A stretch of 64,000 nucleotides of DNA from Salvelinus alpinus (GCF_045679555.1 NC_092115.1:33483596-33547595), one strand, 5' to 3'; positions 40,031 through 52,245 are shown, counted from the stretch's first letter. Notes: a model not told the origin generated them from the sequence alone. Translations and numbers: made by a program.

Positions 40031-43000
40031 TCAGTGGACATAGTCTCTGAACTCCAGCAGCAGGAAGTTTTTGATGAAGGTGGGCAGGTCTAGCTGTGGC
40101 ACCACCTTGTGTACGCGCCCGTCTAGGTAGTTCCTGAACTTCCATCGAGCCAGGTGCTGTAGGGAGCGAGGGGTCTGCTGCAGGGAGAAGACGGATTCAT
40201 AGAACCCCTTGTGTTCCTGGAGGGAGAGATAGACAAAACACTCAGACAGTTAGAGTCATATTATATCAGCATGGAATACCATAGAATCACCATGATTCTA
40301 GAAACTTACCTTAAACATCTCAGGTGAAACAGCCTCCACCCAGTCATCTGTGACCTTGAGGCGGTCGTACGCATTCAGAAGAACCTCAATGGTGCGTGGG
40401 GAGACACAGCAATACTTTAGCACCTGAAAATACATCAATGTATCATGAATACCACGTTGCTTAAAACTAGAAACCAGATGGGCTCCGTTTGCACAAGCAG
40501 TTCAATTCTGATATATTTCTTTCACTAATTGGCCATTAGACCAATCAGATAAGCTTTGAAAAAGATCTGATGTGAAAACATCTGATCTGATTGGTAAGAG
40601 AAACAATTAGTGGACAAAAGATCAGAATTGGGCTGCCTCTGTAAACACAGCCATGGTTATGGATACCTGGTCATGTTAAGGAAATAAACAATAGCTTATC
40701 ATTTTTCTAGCCTAAAACCTTACCCTTCCAGGGGCAAATTAAATATTCCCAATGGTACAATTACAATGGGAACAACTGCCTGCATACATTTTTTATATTT
40801 TTTAACCAATTCTCATTTTTGTGATCTCCTAAGAAACAAAAAATGAAAAATGTTGGATTTAGGAGGTTGTGACTTATGACTCATCAATAGAATATAAGAA
40901 ATAAACTAAAGTAATTAAACACTTGGTGAGATGAACAGATTGGTCTCCCCTCTGGGGGTTTACTGGAAATTATGCAATTAGTGCTAATTAATCTCCTATT
41001 AACATTCCCTAATTAGGAGTCAGGCATTTTGTTCCAGAGCACGTGGTGGGTTCAGTGAATAGTAGCAGACCTGGGTTCAAATACTCTTTGCAATCTTTCA
41101 AATACTTTTAAGCGGTTGCTTTAGCCTGCCTTGAGTGCCAGGTGGGCAAGGTTTGCACGGGACTTTTGAATTGGTTCCATCGTTTCAACAGGCAAGCACA
41201 ATCAAGTATTTCAAATGATATCTAATATTATTCGAACCCAGGTCTGGTTCATTGAGTAGAGGTAGTTTCCGTTTCTCACAGTGAGAACATTATTTCATGT
41301 TGAGGAGAGAAAGAAAGAATTCAGTGAACTGTTTTAGTGTTCATACTTCATCTGTTCCTTCTCAACTGTTCATCCTGTTACAGTTATATCATTGGCTGTC
41401 TACATCAACAACAATTGAATGCTGATGTTTTAATTTAATTACACTTTTATGAAACATGAACCAATCTGTTTAACCGCAGGTGATTTCTGCATAAATGTAC
41501 AGCATACACAATCATGAACACTTGAATGACTGATTGAATGCACAGCAAGATTACACAATACAAAACATGTTCAAGATGTATTGCCAGGTTCTTCACATCT
41601 TTTCTTTGACTCCTACTCCTAACATTAACACTATTCATTCCCTAGTGCCTGTGCTCTTCACTAAATAATATGAATATAATTAATAAGAAAAGATTACAAG
41701 GCCCTAAGCAGTTGCTTTTTGCGCTTATAGTAGTGGCCACTTCTGGCTCTTACCTCGGGCAGTGCTCCAGGCCACACCCTGATGGAGCCGTGGTTGAGCA
41801 GAGAGCGGACTACCCTCTCTGGCTTGTGCTCCGCCTTGTAGGCCACCACCTTCAGAGGATCACAATGGAAATAAGTTGGAAACCAGTTTTCCTGTTTTAT
41901 CCTCAATCATGTTAAATGCAGTGTATCTACATGTGTGGTTGAATTGTGTTTTTATATGTCAAAGTCAAAGAAATACAATTTTAAAAAACACCTTGAGGAC
42001 GTTTTGCATGGGGGCGTTTCCACTGTAACACATGGTGTTGACGCAGGCTCCGTGGGCCAGAAGATGATCCACCACGTCCGGGTTGACGTTCTTACAGGCC
42101 ATGTGGAGCGGGGACTGTTTGTCCTGGTCCTCTGTGTTGATGTCAGCTCCCGCCGTCAGCAGCAGCTGACATACCTGGAGGATAGGACACACAGAAGGGC
42201 TGTACACACTACAGAGCCGAACCAAGGCGAGCCAGACCAAGCTGTACTGAATATTACTAACCCCAAATGACAACATTAAACAAATAACACAACAATTAAT
42301 TAAGTTACTCACACACCTTGGTGTAGCGTTCCAGATCGTCCTTCTCCTGTGGTTGTGAGCAAGCGGCGTTGAGTGGCGTGAGACCGTCGTCATTCCGCTT
42401 CTCCAGGGCGGCGCCGTAGTGCAGGTACAGCTCCGTGTGACCCGGGAGCCCGTTCTGTGCCGCCACATGTAACGGCGTGTTATCCTCGTTGAGGCTCCGC
42501 CCGTTGATTGCAGCGCCAAACTGGAGCAGGTGTTTGGCGCACCTGTACATCCATTTACAGAGAAGGGCCATTGGGAAATAGAATTGAAAATGAATGTCAT
42601 AATATTAATTTTGATCCCTATTACCTTAACCCAGCTTCATGTCCACATCCTGGTTCAACCTTAACCCTGGCCATTACCCTAACCCTAGCTTCATGTCCAC
42701 ATCCTGGTTCAACCTTTACCCTGGCCATTACCCTAACCCGAGCTTCATGTCCACATCCTGGTTCAACCATTACCCTGGCCATTACCCTAACCCTAGCTTC
42801 ATGTCCACATCCTGGTTCAACCCTAACCCTAGCCTCAACCCTAACCCTAGCTTCATGTCCACATCCTGGTTCAACCTTTACCCTGGCCATTACCCTAACC
42901 CTAGCTTCATGTCCACATCCTGGTTAAACCTTTACCCTGGCCATTACCCTAACCCTAGCTTCATGTCCACATCCTGGTTCAACCTTTACCCTGGCCATTA

Positions 43001-46000
43001 CCCTAACCCTAGCTTCATGTCCACATCCTGGTTAAACCTTTACCCTGGCCATTACCCTAACCCTAGCTTCATGTCCACATCCTGGTTAAACCTTTACCCT
43101 GGCCATTACCCTAACCCTAGCTTCATGTCCACATCCTGGTTCAACCTTTACCCTGGCCATTACCCTAACCCTAGCTTCATGTCCACATCCTGGTTAAACC
43201 TTTACCCTGGCCATTACCCTAACCCTAGCTTCATGTCCACATCCTGGTTCAACCTTTACCCTGGCCATTACCCTAACCCTAGCTTCATGTCCACATCCTG
43301 GTTCAACCTTTACCCTGGCCATTACCCTAACCCTAGCTTCATGTCCACATCCTGGTTCAACCTTTACCCTGGCCATTACCCTAACCCTAGCTTCATGTCC
43401 ACATCCTGGTTCAACCCTAACCCTAGCCTCAACCCTAACCCTAGCTTCATGTCCACATCCTGGTTCAACCTTAACCCTGGCCATTACCCTAACCCTAGCT
43501 TCATGTCCACATCCTGTTTCAACCTTTACCCTGGCCATTACCCTAAGCCTAGCTTCATGTCCACATCCTGGTTCAACCCTAACCCTAGCCTCAACCCTAA
43601 CCCTAGCTTCATGTCCACATCCTGGTTCAACCTTTACCCTGGCCATTACCCTAACCCTAGCTTCATGTCCACATCCTGGTTAAACCTTTACCCTGGCCAT
43701 TACCCTAACCCTAGCTTCATGTCCACATCCTGGTTCAACCTTTACCCTGGCCATTACCCTAACCCTAGCTTCATGTCCACATCCTGGTTCAACCTTTACC
43801 CTGGCCATTACCCTAACCCTAGCTTCATGTCCACATCCTGGTTCAACCTTTACCCTGGCCATTACCCTAACCCTAGCTTCATGTCCACATCCTGGTTAAA
43901 CCTTTACCCTGGCCATTACCCTAACCCTAGCTTCATGTCCACATCCTGGTTCAACCTTTACCCTGGCCATTACCCTAACCCTAGCTTCATGTCCACATCC
44001 TGGTTCAACCCTAGCCCAAGCCTCAACCACAACCCTAATCCTAAACCTATTTTCATGTCCATATGCCGGATTCAACCCTAAACATACCCTGAACCACAAC
44101 CCTAACCCTAGCTTCATGTTCACATCCCGGTTAAACCCTAACCCTGAACCCTAACCCTAGCTTCACGTTCACATCCCGGTTAAACCCTAACCCTGAACCA
44201 CAACCCTAACCCTAGCTTCATGTTCACATCCCGGTTAAACCCTAACCCTGAACCACAACCCTAACCCTAGCTTCATGTTTACATCCCGGTTAAACCCTAA
44301 CCCTGAACCACAACCCTAACCCTAGCTTCATGTTCACATCCCGGTTAAACCCTAACCCTGAACCACAACCCTAACTCTAGCTTCATGTTCACATCCCGGT
44401 TAAACCCTAACCCTTAACCACAATCCTAACCCTAACCCAGCCATGTCTTAGAGCAATAACATTGGTTGGTACAGTACTTACACTAGGGACTCAGGACTGG
44501 TGCACACGTGCAAGGGCATGAGCCCATCTTCACTGAGAGCGTTGGAGTTGGCACCATGGGACAGCAGCAATTTTACACACTGGGGCTGGCCATTCTGGCA
44601 GGCCTCATGGAGGGCAGTGGTGCCCCCAGGGGCCAGGTCTACGCTGGCCCCGCGCTGCAGCAGGTGCCTCAGGCATTCAACAAACCCCCGGCCTGCTGTA
44701 ATGTGGAGTGGGGTTGTCAGCTGCTGCTCATAGGTCAGAGACCACAGTCCTGGAGAAGAAGAACAGGGTCGTGTCCTTAAGGCATGCAACTAAAAACGTT
44801 TTAAAACGTCTTGCAATGGAAAAGAAAAACAAGCATTTGTTATTGGACAAGTCCAGGTAGCCCCTCGCTGTTTTGTTCCTTTTGGTGGCTAATGAACCCC
44901 CTGTGAACAGGTTATTTCAAACAAAGCCATTGACCTACTCAGGGTTCTATAGTGGTGCCTGAAGTTCTTCCACTCCTCAATGTTGCTAGTGTCATAGATG
45001 GCATCGATGAGGTCTTCACACTCAGGTTCGTCCATGATGCTAATAAGGGTCAGGTCATCCCCCACCAAAAGACAGTTCCAGAATTGAAGAACATAACCTG
45101 TGGCCTGGGCCGTAGCAATCACATCATTGCGGTAGCGCTTTGGAGGCATTTATGCAATGCAGGTTGAGTCTGCGCTCAAGTGGTAATAAGAGTAACAACT
45201 GACTGGTCCGATTTTGTTAGTTTTTTCTTTGTAGCAGTAATGGCGGTTTCTCTCTCCTGAGGTAAATGTTGTGCTGTTCTGAAGCTTGTTTGTCCACAGG
45301 GGGCTATTTCGGGGAGGCACGACGGTAATGGTGTTATGTGATATTTTGGATGGCCCATAAAACCCTGCAGCCACTGCCGGGTGGCGCAGCAGCCAAATTA
45401 CTTCTGTGTCACATGTAACAAGCTCACTCATGCTCAATCACTTTCATGCTACCAAACCCCTTAGACTGGACAATGGAACTGCTTACAGACAAGAACACAC
45501 AGTTGCGATGTTTGTGACTGACCACCTAGCCACAAGAGAATAACATTGGACAGGTGTGTGGATGGAAAATCAAGCACATGACTAATACGTTGGCTTCCTG
45601 CTGGAATGTTTCTGAAGTAAGTGGTGGACTGTATCTATAAATAATGTATATAAATAATAATTTGATACTGCCATGGTTGCTAATGATCGCAGGATTACAA
45701 GCAGGGCAAGGGATTTATCCAAAGGTATGATGGTTGGCTTATGGGCTTTTGAAAGTGTCCATCAGGAAAATATATACCATCTGGCATTGGTACAAAAGGG
45801 TTTTGTGTTCGTTTCAATAGAGACAAAGAAAACACCTCATCAACAATCACTGTCTCAAGTCTAGAGCTTGGAGACAAAGTAATTATCACCATGATGCCAG
45901 TTCCATTACCACTGATTATATACATTAATCTCTGCAATTACCTCAGACATATGTCATAATAGTGACATATAAGTCATCTGTCACCGTGTGTGACATATAA

Positions 46001-46765
46001 CTACAATAGTTAAATGTTTTTTTTTATTTATTTTTTTACATATTATAAACTGTGGGTTGAGGGTGCCAGTTCAGCCACGCAGACTACCACGCAGACTACC
46101 ACGCAGACTACCGACCGCGCCCGTTACCACGCCACCTGTCACGCCCACCGCTTAAGCCCCTTTTTTGATCCAGAAAAATGTGTTACGAATCATTCCAGAA
46201 TTATACCGTCCATTTCTTACAACTGGTCACAAGAAGCCCTACTCAAATCTAATGTTTTGAGGAAGACGGTGTTATTAATTTACGTTTGACTTATTCTTTG
46301 GTCTGTGAATGTTTTTTCACCGCTTAGCCTTATGGTGGGTCTCGACTCAAAAGACACCTCAATTGGTGGGTCACAAAGCAAAACATTTTGGGAACCCCTT
46401 GTTCTAATAAGACCATGTTGCTTACCTTCCCCCCTGGCCACCCAGCGCATGTCCCCTCCTTGGGGCTCGATGATGAGGTTCGACGTGACGCCCCTGGGGA
46501 AGAAGCGCTGCACAGCGTCCGCATCCCCAGTATAGATTGCGTTCTGGATGACCAGGTCATGGCACACAGCTGGGGGTCTAACATAGGTGCAGGACCTCGT
46601 AGGTGCAGGGCCTACCCTGTCCCTGGCCTCTTTCTTCAGCATGTAGCCGTTGAGCTGGTGGCTGGCTAGCTGCTTCTTGTACTTGTCTCTCTCCAGCATG
46701 TCCTCGTCCCGCTGGAGGGAGCGCAGGGCCATGGAGGTGAAGACGAAACTGCCTCCTCCCGACAT
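40031..46765 (-). CDS. asb10: ASB10: ankyrin-repeat and SOCS-box protein (7 exons, distal first exon)
   Basis: ASB proteins are substrate receptors of elongin B/C-Cullin5 ubiquitin ligases. Exons on the - strand: 46765-46426, 44749-44482, 42542-42317, 42174-41992, 41849-41754, 40423-40310, 40216-40031 (stop TGA). All junctions have GT/AG and keep the frame, giving 470 aa (human about 467). Residues 1-113 (MSGGGSFVFTSMALRSLQRD...) are exon-specific. About six ankyrin repeats follow (residues ~120-350: TTPLHITAGRGFVECLRHLL, TTALHEACQNGQPQCVKLLL, NTPLHVAAQNGL, QSPLHMACKNVN). Then come VVRSLLNHGSIRVWPGALPE and, at residues ~427-465, the SOCS box: BC box SLQHLARWKFRNYL and Cul5 box LDLPTFIKNFLL. 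The WPGALPE segment and gbx1 linkage favour ASB10 over ASB18. One donor (exon ending 42317) is the weaker GTGTGT. Intron 2 holds the minisatellite. Confidence 0.93.
40481..40652. mobile_element. Palindromic MITE in an asb10 intron
   Basis: GGCTCCGTTTGCACA...CAATTCTGAT faces ATCAGAATTGGGCTGCCTCT...AAACACAGCC, with CACTAATTGG/CAATTAGTGG inside. Same family as 59819-59938. It lies in the intron between the exons at 40310-40423 and 41754-41849. Confidence 0.85.
41066..41246. mobile_element. Palindromic MITE (CAGACCTGGGTTCAAATA type) in an asb10 intron
   Basis: CAGACCTGGGTTCAAATAC at the left is inverted in TATTCGAACCCAGGTCTG at the right. Common salmonid hairpin element, in the same intron as the previous one. 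Confidence 0.85.
42610..44440. repeat. Telomere-like minisatellite filling an asb10 intron
   Basis: Two adjoining arrays. The first (about 42640-44040) has a 54-bp period, about 26 copies, each holding CCCTAACCCTAGCTTCATG and a CCACATCCTGGTTCAACC stretch, with a few variant units in which extra CCCTAACCCTA replaces the middle. The second (about 44060-44430) has a 55-bp period and contains CATCCCGGTTAAACCCTAA. It occupies nearly all of the 1.94-kb intron between exons 44749-44482 and 42542-42317. In the asb10 transcript the units read TTAGGG-rich. The 480-codon frame at 42639-44081 is due to the 54-bp period and is not a gene. Confidence 0.95.
44939..45149 (-). CDS. asb10: asb10 alternative first coding exon (proximal)
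   Basis: A second first exon lies between the distal first exon and exon 2. It starts at ATG 45149 (MPPKRYRND), with an in-frame TAA just before it. It encodes an ankyrin-cap-like segment (VLQFWNCLLVGDDLTLISIM; DTSNIEEWKNFRHHYRTL) and ends CTGA|GTAGGT in phase 1. Joined to exon 2 at 44749 it gives ...RTLRLWSLTYE, matching the arrangement I recall in human ASB10 (RALRLWSLTYE). This isoform would have 427 aa. The distal exon is also phase 1 and fits the same acceptor, so two promoters or alternative splicing are likely. Confidence 0.8.
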
Positions 46766-47481
46766 GTTGGACGATTGGCTGACTGGTTGGCTTCTCGCTC
46801 AGGATAAGAGAACCACGGTGTGTGAGGGTAGTCAAAGATCTGGTTGAAATTGTTCTTTCTATGTGTCTCTCTCGGCCTGTCTCTGTCCCCCTTTCTATGT
46901 TTCTGTCTCTTTTTCTGACTGACTCTTTCAGTATTTCTATGTCTCTCTCTTTGTCTCTGTGTGTCTGTCTCGTGCCTACTCTCTGCCTCCCAGCCATTCA
47001 GTGGCGTTGTTTTGATATCTAATATGAGAGCCTCCCTGCAGCATGAGCAGAAGGGCTATTTTTACCAACGCTACTTTGCCTCCCCTGGTAATCTATAGCC
47101 AAAGTGTCAAGCCTGTTGCCCCTGTATTTCGATGTGTCATAAGACAAGCCAGAAATTGCCTCAGTGTGTTATTGGAAACATCCATGATTTCAGCCACAAT
47201 ATCACATATGATTTTAGAGAAAGTAAAATTGTCTGGTTCTCCTTTTGCAGGGGAAAACTGCTCTGTGATTTGACAGTGGCTGGGATAATACCACATGCCA
47301 CAATAACATATAGGGTGAGTGTAACTCACATGAAGGTCAACCCCGTAGAAACAAGCAGGGTCATCTGGTTCATTGTAGAGTAAACTATCCACTGCACTGA
47401 CAAACAGATACATTTTATAATTTGCTATATATTCTAATGACATAAGTAATATGTATTTGCAACTGACATGCAATAGACATA
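46766..47481. other. Region upstream of asb10
   Basis: Probable promoter and 5' UTR of the distal asb10 transcript in its first few hundred bases, including a CT-rich stretch at about 46855-46980. No other gene is visible up to the Tc1 element at 47482. Confidence 0.4.
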
Positions 47482-48476
47482 CAGTACCAGTCAAAAGTTT
47501 GGACACAGCTACTCATTCAAGGTTTTTTACTATTTTCTACATTGTAGAAACTATGAAATAACACATATGGAATCATGTAGTAACCAAAAAAGTGTTAAAC
47601 AAATCTAAATATATTTGAGATTTGAGATTCTTCAAAATAGCCAGCCTTTGCCGTGATGACAGCTTTGCACACTCTTGGCATTCTCTCAACCAGCTTCATG
47701 AAGTAGTCACCTGGAATGCATTTCAATTAACAGTTGTGCCTTGTTAAAGTTAATTTGTGGAATTTCTTTCCTTCTTAATGTGTTTGAGCCAATCAGTTAT
47801 GTTGTGACAAGCTAGGGGTGGATAGCCCTATTTGGTAAAAGACCAAGTCCATATTATGTCAAGAACAGCTCAAATAAGCAAAGACAAACGACAGTCTATC
47901 ACTACTTTAAGACATGAAGGTCAGTCAATCTGGAACATGTCAAGAACTTTGAAAGTTTCTTCAAGTGCAGTCGCAAAAAATATAAAGAGCTATGATGAAA
48001 CTGGCTCTCATGAGGACCGCCACAGGAAAGGAAGACCCAGAGTTACCTCTGCTGCAGAGAATAAGTTCATTAGAGTTAACTACACCTCAGATTGCAGCCC
48101 AAATAAAGGCTTCACAGAGTTCATGTAACAGACACATCCCAACATCAACTGTTCAGAGGAGACTGCTTGAATCAGGCACAACTAAAGGACACCAATAAGA
48201 AGAAGAGACCAAGAAACAAGCGCAATGGACATTCGACTGGTGGAAATCTGTCCCTTGGTCTGATGAGTCCAAATTGGAGATTTTTGGTTCCAACCGCCGT
48301 GTCTTTGTGAGATGCAGAGTAGGTGAACGGATGATCTCTGCATGTGTGGTTCCCACCGCGAAGCATGGAGAAGGAGGTGTGATGGTTTCATGGTGCTTTG
48401 CTGGTGACACTGTCAGTGATTTATTTAGAATTCAAGGCACACTTAACCAGCATGGCTACCACAGCATTCGGCAATA
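47482..48476 (+). mobile_element. Tc1-like transposon (ACCAGTCAAA family), 3' truncated
   Basis: It starts CAGTACCAGTCAAAAGTTTG after TA. A transposase N-terminal frame is at 47832-48128 (SRTAQISKDKRQSITTLRHE, the helix-turn-helix), with broken continuation (PWSDESKLEIFGSNRRVFV near 48250-48300) carrying the first catalytic Asp. It stops near 48476, where LINE sequence begins; the second half and right terminus are missing. Confidence 0.85.
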
Positions 48477-48477
48477 A

Positions 48478-48779
48478 TACTAAATGACAGACAGGACAAT
48501 GTGCATTTTCTGATGGTGTTAAGTCAGGTTTCCTTGATATTATGAAAGGAGTCCCACAAGGGTCGATTTTGGGTCCTGTACTTTTTACTGTCTATATAAA
48601 CAATATTGGTTTCTCTGAAAACAATTGTAAACTTCACTTGTATGTGGGCGATACTGTTGTGTATTCTGTTGCCCCTTCTGTTGTCCAGGCTCTATCTGAT
48701 CTACATTCTGTCTTCATTGTTTAACAGAAAACCTTTATTGACCTTAAACTAGTATTGAATGTCAGTAAAACTAAGTATA
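48478..48779 (+). mobile_element. LINE reverse-transcriptase fragment, first half of a split LINE
   Basis: The frame 48542-48724 reads KGVPQGSILGPVLFTVYINN and HLYVGDTVVYS, the RT finger/palm motifs of a fish non-LTR retrotransposon (YADD position altered to YVGD). A stop ends that frame, and the coding sequence continues to 48779 (LKLVLNVSKTKY). It is cut exactly at a TA by a Tc1-like element and resumes at 53801. Confidence 0.85.
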
Positions 48780-49084
48780 CACTGAGTGTACAAAACATTA
48801 AGAACACCTTCCTAATACTGACTCCCCCCTCCCCATTCTTGATACACACAGGAAACTGTTGAGCGTTGAAAACCCAACAGCGTTGCAGTTCTTGACACAA
48901 ACCGGTGCACCTGGCACCTACTACCATACTCTGTCCAAAGGCACTTAAATCTTTTGTCTTGCCCATTCACCCTCTGAATTGCAAACAATGTCTCAATTGT
49001 CTCAAGGCTTAAAAATCCTTATTTTACTCTCTCCCCCCCTTCATCTACACTGATTTAACAAGTGACATCAATAAGGGATAAAAA
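48780..49084. mobile_element. Tc1-like element (CACTGAGTGTACAAAACATT family), left part
   Basis: It begins CACTGAGTGTACAAAACATT after TA (48778-48779). Its remaining part, about 53735-53800, ends TTGTACATTCAGTG before TA (53801-53802). The two pieces are separated by an antisense LINE. It interrupts the LINE at 48478 with an exact TA duplication. Confidence 0.85.
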
Positions 49085-49272
49085 TCCTATCACATTTTAT
49101 TGGTCGCATACACAAGTTTAGCAGATGATATTGTGGGTGTAGCGACATTCTTGTATTCCTAGCTCCAACAGTGCAGTAATATCTAACAATACGCACAAAT
49201 ATAAAACATATATATAGAAATATTAGGATGAGCAATGTCGGAATCCGTAGTTTAAATAAATAAATATATATA

Positions 49273-50380
49273 CAGTGCCTTCAGAAAGTATTCAGACCCC
49301 TTGACTTTTTCCACATTTTGTTACGTTATAGCCTTAATCTAAAATGGATTAAATTTAAACATTCCCTCTGCAATCTACACACAATACCCCATAATGACAA
49401 AGCTAAAACAAATGTTTTGAATTTATTTGAAAAAATTACATAAAAAAACAGAAATACATTATTTACATAAGTATTCAGACCCTTTGCTATGGGATTCAAA
49501 ATTGAGCTCAGGTGCATCATGTTTCCATTGATCATCCTTGAGATGTTTCTACAACTTGATTGGATTCCACCTGTGGTAAATTCAATTGATTCGACATGAT
49601 TTGGAAAGGCACACACCTGTCTATATAAGGTCCCACAGGAATTGTCCGTAGACCTCCGAGACAGGATAGTTTTGAGGTACAGATCTGGGGAAGGGTACCA
49701 AAAAAGGTCTGCAGCATTGAAGCTCCCCAAGAAGACAGTGGCCTTCATCATTCTTATATAGAAGAAGTTTGGAACCAACAAGAGGAAACCTGGCACCAGG
49801 TGGTGGGGATGTTTTTCAGCGGCAAGGACTGGGAGAAGATTCAGGATCGAGACAAAGATGAACGGAGCAAAGTACAAAGAGGTCCTTGATGAAAACCTGC
49901 TCCAGAATGCACAGGACCTCAGACTGGGGCGAAGGTTCACCTTTCAACAGGACAACGACCCTAAAGCACATAGCCAAGACAATGCAGGAGTGGCTTCGGG
50001 ACAGGTCTCTGAATGTCCTTGAGTGTCCCAGCCCGGACTTGAACCCAATCGAACATCTCTGGAGAGACTTTAAAATAGCTGTGCAGCGATGCTCCCCATC
50101 CAACCTGTCAGAGCTTGAGAGGATCTGCAGAGAAGAATGGGAGAAATTCCCCAAATACAGGTCTGCCAAGCTTGTAGCGTTATAGTCAAGAAGACTCGAG
50201 GCTGTAATCGCTGCCAAAGGAAGTACTGAGTAAACGGTCTGAATACTGTTTTTGGTTTGTTATTATGGGGCATTGTGTGTAGATTGATGAGACATTTAAA
50301 AAATATATATTTTAGAATAAGGCTGTAACCTATCAAAATGTGTAAAAAGTCAAGGTGCCTGAATTCTTTTTGAAGGCATA
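49273..50380 (+). mobile_element. Tc1-like transposon (AAAGTATTCAGACCCC family), copy 2
   Basis: Starts CAGTGCCTTCAGAAAGTATT after TA and ends CCTGAATTCTTTTTGAAGGC. It has an internal deletion that removes much of the transposase N-terminus and the first catalytic region. The frame 49886-50185 keeps [15 protein letters not shown] and ELERICREEWEKF. Confidence 0.9.
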
Positions 50381-50382
50381 CT

Positions 50383-50612
50383 CGGACTCCCGACTGGCAC
50401 AGCGGTCTAAGGCACTGCATCTCCGTGCTGGAGGCGTGACTACAGACTCTGGTTCAATTCCAGGCTGTATCACAACCGGCTGTGACTGGGAGTCTCATAG
50501 TGTGGTGCACAATTGGCCCAGCATCATTCGGGTTAGGATTTGGCCGCTGTAGGATCTCCTTGTAAATAAAAATTTGTTCTTAACTGACTTGCCTCGTTAA
50601 ATAAAGGTTAAA
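50383..50612 (+). mobile_element. tRNA-derived SINE (tRNA-Leu-like head)
   Basis: A box TGGCACAGCGG (50395-50405) and B box GGTTCAATTCC (50451-50461) give an internal Pol III promoter layout. A tRNA-unrelated body follows, then the tail TTGTTCTTAACTGACTTGCC and AATAAAGG. Probably a SlmI/AvaIII-type salmonid SINE, family name uncertain. It is a SINE, not a tRNA gene. Confidence 0.85.
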
Positions 50613-50620
50613 TAAATATA

Positions 50621-52243
50621 CAGTATATATATTTAAAGTCGGAAGTCGGAAGTTTACATACACTTACGTTGGAGTCATTAAAACTCGTTTTTCAACCACT
50701 CCACAAATTTCTTGTTGACAAACTATGGTTTTTGCAAGTCGGTTTGGACATCTACTTTGTGCACGACACAAGTAATTTTTCCAACGATTGTTCACAGACA
50801 GATTATTTCACTTATAATTCACTGTATCACAATTCCAGTCGGTCAGAAGTCACTGTGCCTTTAAACAGCTTTAGAAATGCCAGAAAATTACATCATGGCT
50901 TTAGAAGCTTCTGATAGGCTAATTGACATCATTTGAGTACATTGGTGGTGTACATGTGGATGTATTTCAAGGCCTACCTTCAAACTTAGTGTCTCTTTTC
51001 TTGACATCATGGGAAAATCAAAATAAATCAGCCAAGACTTCAGAAAAAAGCTTGCAGACCTCTACAAGTCTGGTTCATCCTTGGGAGCAATTTACAAACG
51101 CCTGAAGGTACCACGTTCATCTGTACAAACAATAGTACGCAAGTATACCATGGGACCACGCAGCCGTCATACGGCTCAGGAAGGAGACGCGTTTTGTCTC
51201 CTAGAGATGAACATACTTTGGTGTGAAAAGTGCAAATCAATCCCAGAAAAACAGCAAAGGACCTTGTGAAAATGCTGGAGGAAACAGGTACAAAAGTATC
51301 TATATCCACAGGTAAACGAGTCCTATATTGACATAACCTGAAAGGCCGCTAAGGAGGGAAGAAGCCACTACTCCAAAACCGCCATAAAAAGCCAGACTAC
51401 GGTTTGCAACTGCACATGGGGACAAAGATCCTACTTTTCGGAGAAATGTCCTCTGGTGTAATGAAACAAAAAGAGAACTGTTTGGCCATAATGACCATCG
51501 TTATGTTTGGAGGAAAAAGGGGGAGGCTTGCAAGCCGAAGAACGCCATCCCAACCCTGAAGCACGGGGGTGGCAGCATCATGTTGTGGGGATGCTTTGCT
51601 GCAGGAGGGACTGGTGCACTTCACAAAATAGATGGCATCATGAGGCAGGAAAATTATGTGGATATATTGAAGCAACATCTCAAGACATCATTCAGGAAGT
51701 TTAAGCTTGGTCGCAAATGGGTCTTCCAAATGGACAATGACCCCAAGCATACTTCCAAAGTTGTGGCAAAATGGCAACAAAGGACAACAAAGTCAAGGTA
51801 TTGGAGTGGCCATCACAAAGCCCTGACCTCAATCCCATAGAAAATTTGTGGGCAGAACTGAAAAAGCTTGTGCGAGCAAGGAGGCCTACAAACCTGACTC
51901 AGTTACACCAGCTCTGTCAGGATGAATGGGCCAAAATTCACCCAGCTTATTGTGGGAAGCTACCCTGAAATGTTTGACCCAAGTTAAACAGTTTAAAGGC
52001 AATGCTACCAAATACTAATTGAGTGTATGTAAACTTCTGACCCACTGAGAATGTGATGAAAGAAATAAAAGCTGAAATAAATCATTCTCTCTACTATTAT
52101 TCTGACATTTCACATTCTTAAAATAAAGTGGTGATCCTAACTGACCTAAGACAGGGAATTTTTTTCTCGGATTAAATGTCAGGAATTGTGAAATACTGAG
52201 TTTAAATGTATTTGGCTAAGGTGTATGTAAACGACTTCAACTG
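50621..52243 (+). mobile_element. Sleeping Beauty-type Tc1 transposon, copy 3
   Basis: The right end ...GACTTCAACTG is intact, with TA after it (52244-52245). The left terminus is damaged: an AGTCGGAAGTCGGAAGT duplication replaces the normal first bases. The inner copy of the direct repeat in the left arm is shortened. It sits inside the antisense LINE stack. Confidence 0.9.
51009..52015 (+). pseudogene. Decayed Tc1/Sleeping Beauty-type transposase (SB copy 3)
   Basis: Starts near 51009 (ATGGGAAAATC). The paired-like domain is recognisable in 51081-51269 but frameshifted. The first Asp region is altered: the CTCTGGTGTAATGAAAC sequence replaces the usual SDE codons. MDNDPKHTS is in 51580-51840, and [11 protein letters not shown] in 51771-51968. 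It shares the frameshift after VVAKW with SB copy 2 and has a further deletion near 51960. Confidence 0.85.
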
Positions 52244-52245
52244 TA

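Noticed and set aside
42639-44081. 480-codon open frame with 18-residue repeats (NPSFMSTSWFNLYPGHYP)
   Set aside because: It is the 54-bp minisatellite read in one frame, lies in an asb10 intron on the opposite strand, and long frames appear on the other strand too. No start context or domain supports a protein.
42640-44430. Regularly spaced repeats resembling a CRISPR array
   Set aside because: Units are contiguous with no unique spacers, and the DNA is vertebrate.
50383-50470. tRNA-like sequence with A and B boxes
   Set aside because: The acceptor stem does not close and a SINE body and tail follow, so it is a SINE head and not a tRNA gene.
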